A DNA stretch of 64,000 nucleotides from contig NC_058508.1 of NCBI RefSeq assembly GCF_020382885.2, positions 3,464,055 through 3,528,054 on the forward strand, in the 5' to 3' direction. The position numbers and the translations under genes are program-made. Shown here one piece after another: positions 62,786 through 64,000 of this stretch (within the stretch, counting starts at the first letter, position 1; each line of letters opens with the position of its first letter). Source of the stretch: Scatophagus argus (taxonomy: Eukaryota > Chordata > Actinopteri > Scatophagidae). The notes under the pieces are model-generated. The model was given only the letters and a program-made list of their open reading frames with translations. It made no database searches and was not told the origin of the DNA.

Positions 62786-64000
62786 TATAATAGATAGATT
62801 ATGTGAACTGGATATGTCATCATAGCAGTCAGAAGAACCTCAGTAAACAACAAGACTGCCAATAAATTATGCATATATGTGCAGTGTTTGTACACACACA
62901 CAGATTCCCCTCAGAAACAAGGAGAATGTGTGTGTGTGTGTGTGGGTTTGCAAGTAGAATAACATATCAAGCTTAGCTTAGTAATTAAGCATGACAAATA
63001 TTATGAAGGCACACACACACACACACACATATCCACACACATATCCACAAACAACATACACACAATTTTCCAAAATGCTGCAGGATTCCTGCCTTACCTG
63101 TGACTGGACTTGCTTGTAACATAAGATTCTTTATTGTTATTGTACAGAACACACAACCAAATTCAGTCTTTTTGTGTGTGTGTGTGTGGGTGGGACTGAT
63201 GGGGTCGGGGAGCACAGGGGATACAACATTATCCATGTATAGAACATACCATGGCCAAGATGTTACATACAGAACATAGTTTGCCTGTTTGGATACTGCT
63301 GTATTGCCTGGAAGCATGTAACTACGACTGAAAACAATTAATTTTGTGCTGTCTGTTCTGTCCTTTTCCTATGGAAAGAGAAGTTGACAAATATTGCATG
63401 TGTCCCACTCAGTGTGCTTCCATCTACTTGTTTTTATGTGTATAAATTTGTTAATTCAGTCTCAGTGGAAAAGTACAAATATCAAAAAAAATGTTTGAAG
63501 TGGAAGAGTTGAAAATGTAACATCAGTTATGTGTCAAGTGATGAGGACTTTGTAGCCTTCCTTAAAACAATACATCGTTTTCATTCTTTTGAGATTTGAC
63601 TGTTGCTCCTTCACTATTATTATCTGTATTAGTTTAATGACACCAGACTAACTTAGTGCCACCAACAACATTTCTCTTTGTGCCTTAATATTTGCATAAC
63701 ACTACTGGATAATAACATGCCCTCCTCTGCATTACTTTTGCAGACTCTCTGGAAATTCTGTTAAAATACGCATTAAATTTGAACGGAAGCTTGACAAATG
63801 ATAGTGACTTTTGCACTAGTGTAAACAACCTAAAGCTGACCAAAGTAGTAAATAAAAATGACACACAGCTGGATAAACCAATGAAAGTGAAGGTTAGGTG
63901 GAGAATAAAGCACAGTCCACTATGCAGGCTAACAGAGACACCTGAGGCTACATACAAAGGAAGAGAAAGCACTGGTGGACAAAGGAGAGTGACAGAGCTC
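62786..64000. other. Intergenic, no gene seen
   Basis: CA microsatellites at 62925-62945 and 63009-63030, plus a short retroposon-tail-like piece near 63120 (AAGATTCTTTATTGTTATTG). No coding exon is recognised to the end of the window. Confidence 0.45.

Noticed and set aside
54814-64000. rara alpha1-specific first coding exon
   Set aside because: Searched by eye on the minus strand for its conserved Phe/Pro-rich segment and not found; it may lie beyond the window or be absent.

Overview
The window is nuclear DNA of a ray-finned (teleost) fish. The genes have many short exons with GT/AG introns and their proteins are clearly vertebrate. The spaces between them hold the usual fish mixture of CA/GT microsatellites, tRNA-derived SINEs, L2/Rex-like LINE relics and a Tc1-like element with a TA target duplication. 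I cannot name the species.

Layout: (1) 61-3531, minus: a complete five-exon trypsin-fold (S1) gene whose catalytic serine codon reads tyrosine, so probably a pseudoprotease. (2) 4998-15769, plus: cln3 (battenin), 15 coding exons, 440 aa. (3) 18934-22697, plus: ppp4c, 8 coding exons, 307 aa, with a likely non-coding first exon near 18.0 kb. (4) 25110-32072, plus: an ALDH3B-type aldehyde dehydrogenase, 9 coding exons, 469 aa, ending in a CaaX box. (5) 34240-36243, minus: an intronless 667-codon coiled-coil ORF with eight near-identical 42-bp repeats and a QRICH2/C16orf96-like C-terminal domain. (6) 40766-54813, minus: retinoic acid receptor alpha with an alpha2-type first exon, 9 coding exons, 485 aa. 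(7) 54.8-64 kb: no protein gene recognised; promoter-proximal sequence of rara, then repeats.

Exon structures were worked out by hand. In every multi-exon model the exon lengths sum to a multiple of three and the phases agree, which is strong internal support. The genes do not form one pathway. cln3, ppp4c and the ALDH3B gene lie head to tail; cln3 and ppp4c are both at 16p11.2 in human, so part of the order may be an old linkage.

The points most worth checking are the dead S1 protease, the extra intron inside the ligand-binding domain of rara together with unusual zinc-finger residues, the intronless repeat-expanded QRICH2-like gene, and a cln3 C-terminus that lacks the prenylation box known from human. 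I found no evidence of a wholly new biological system.
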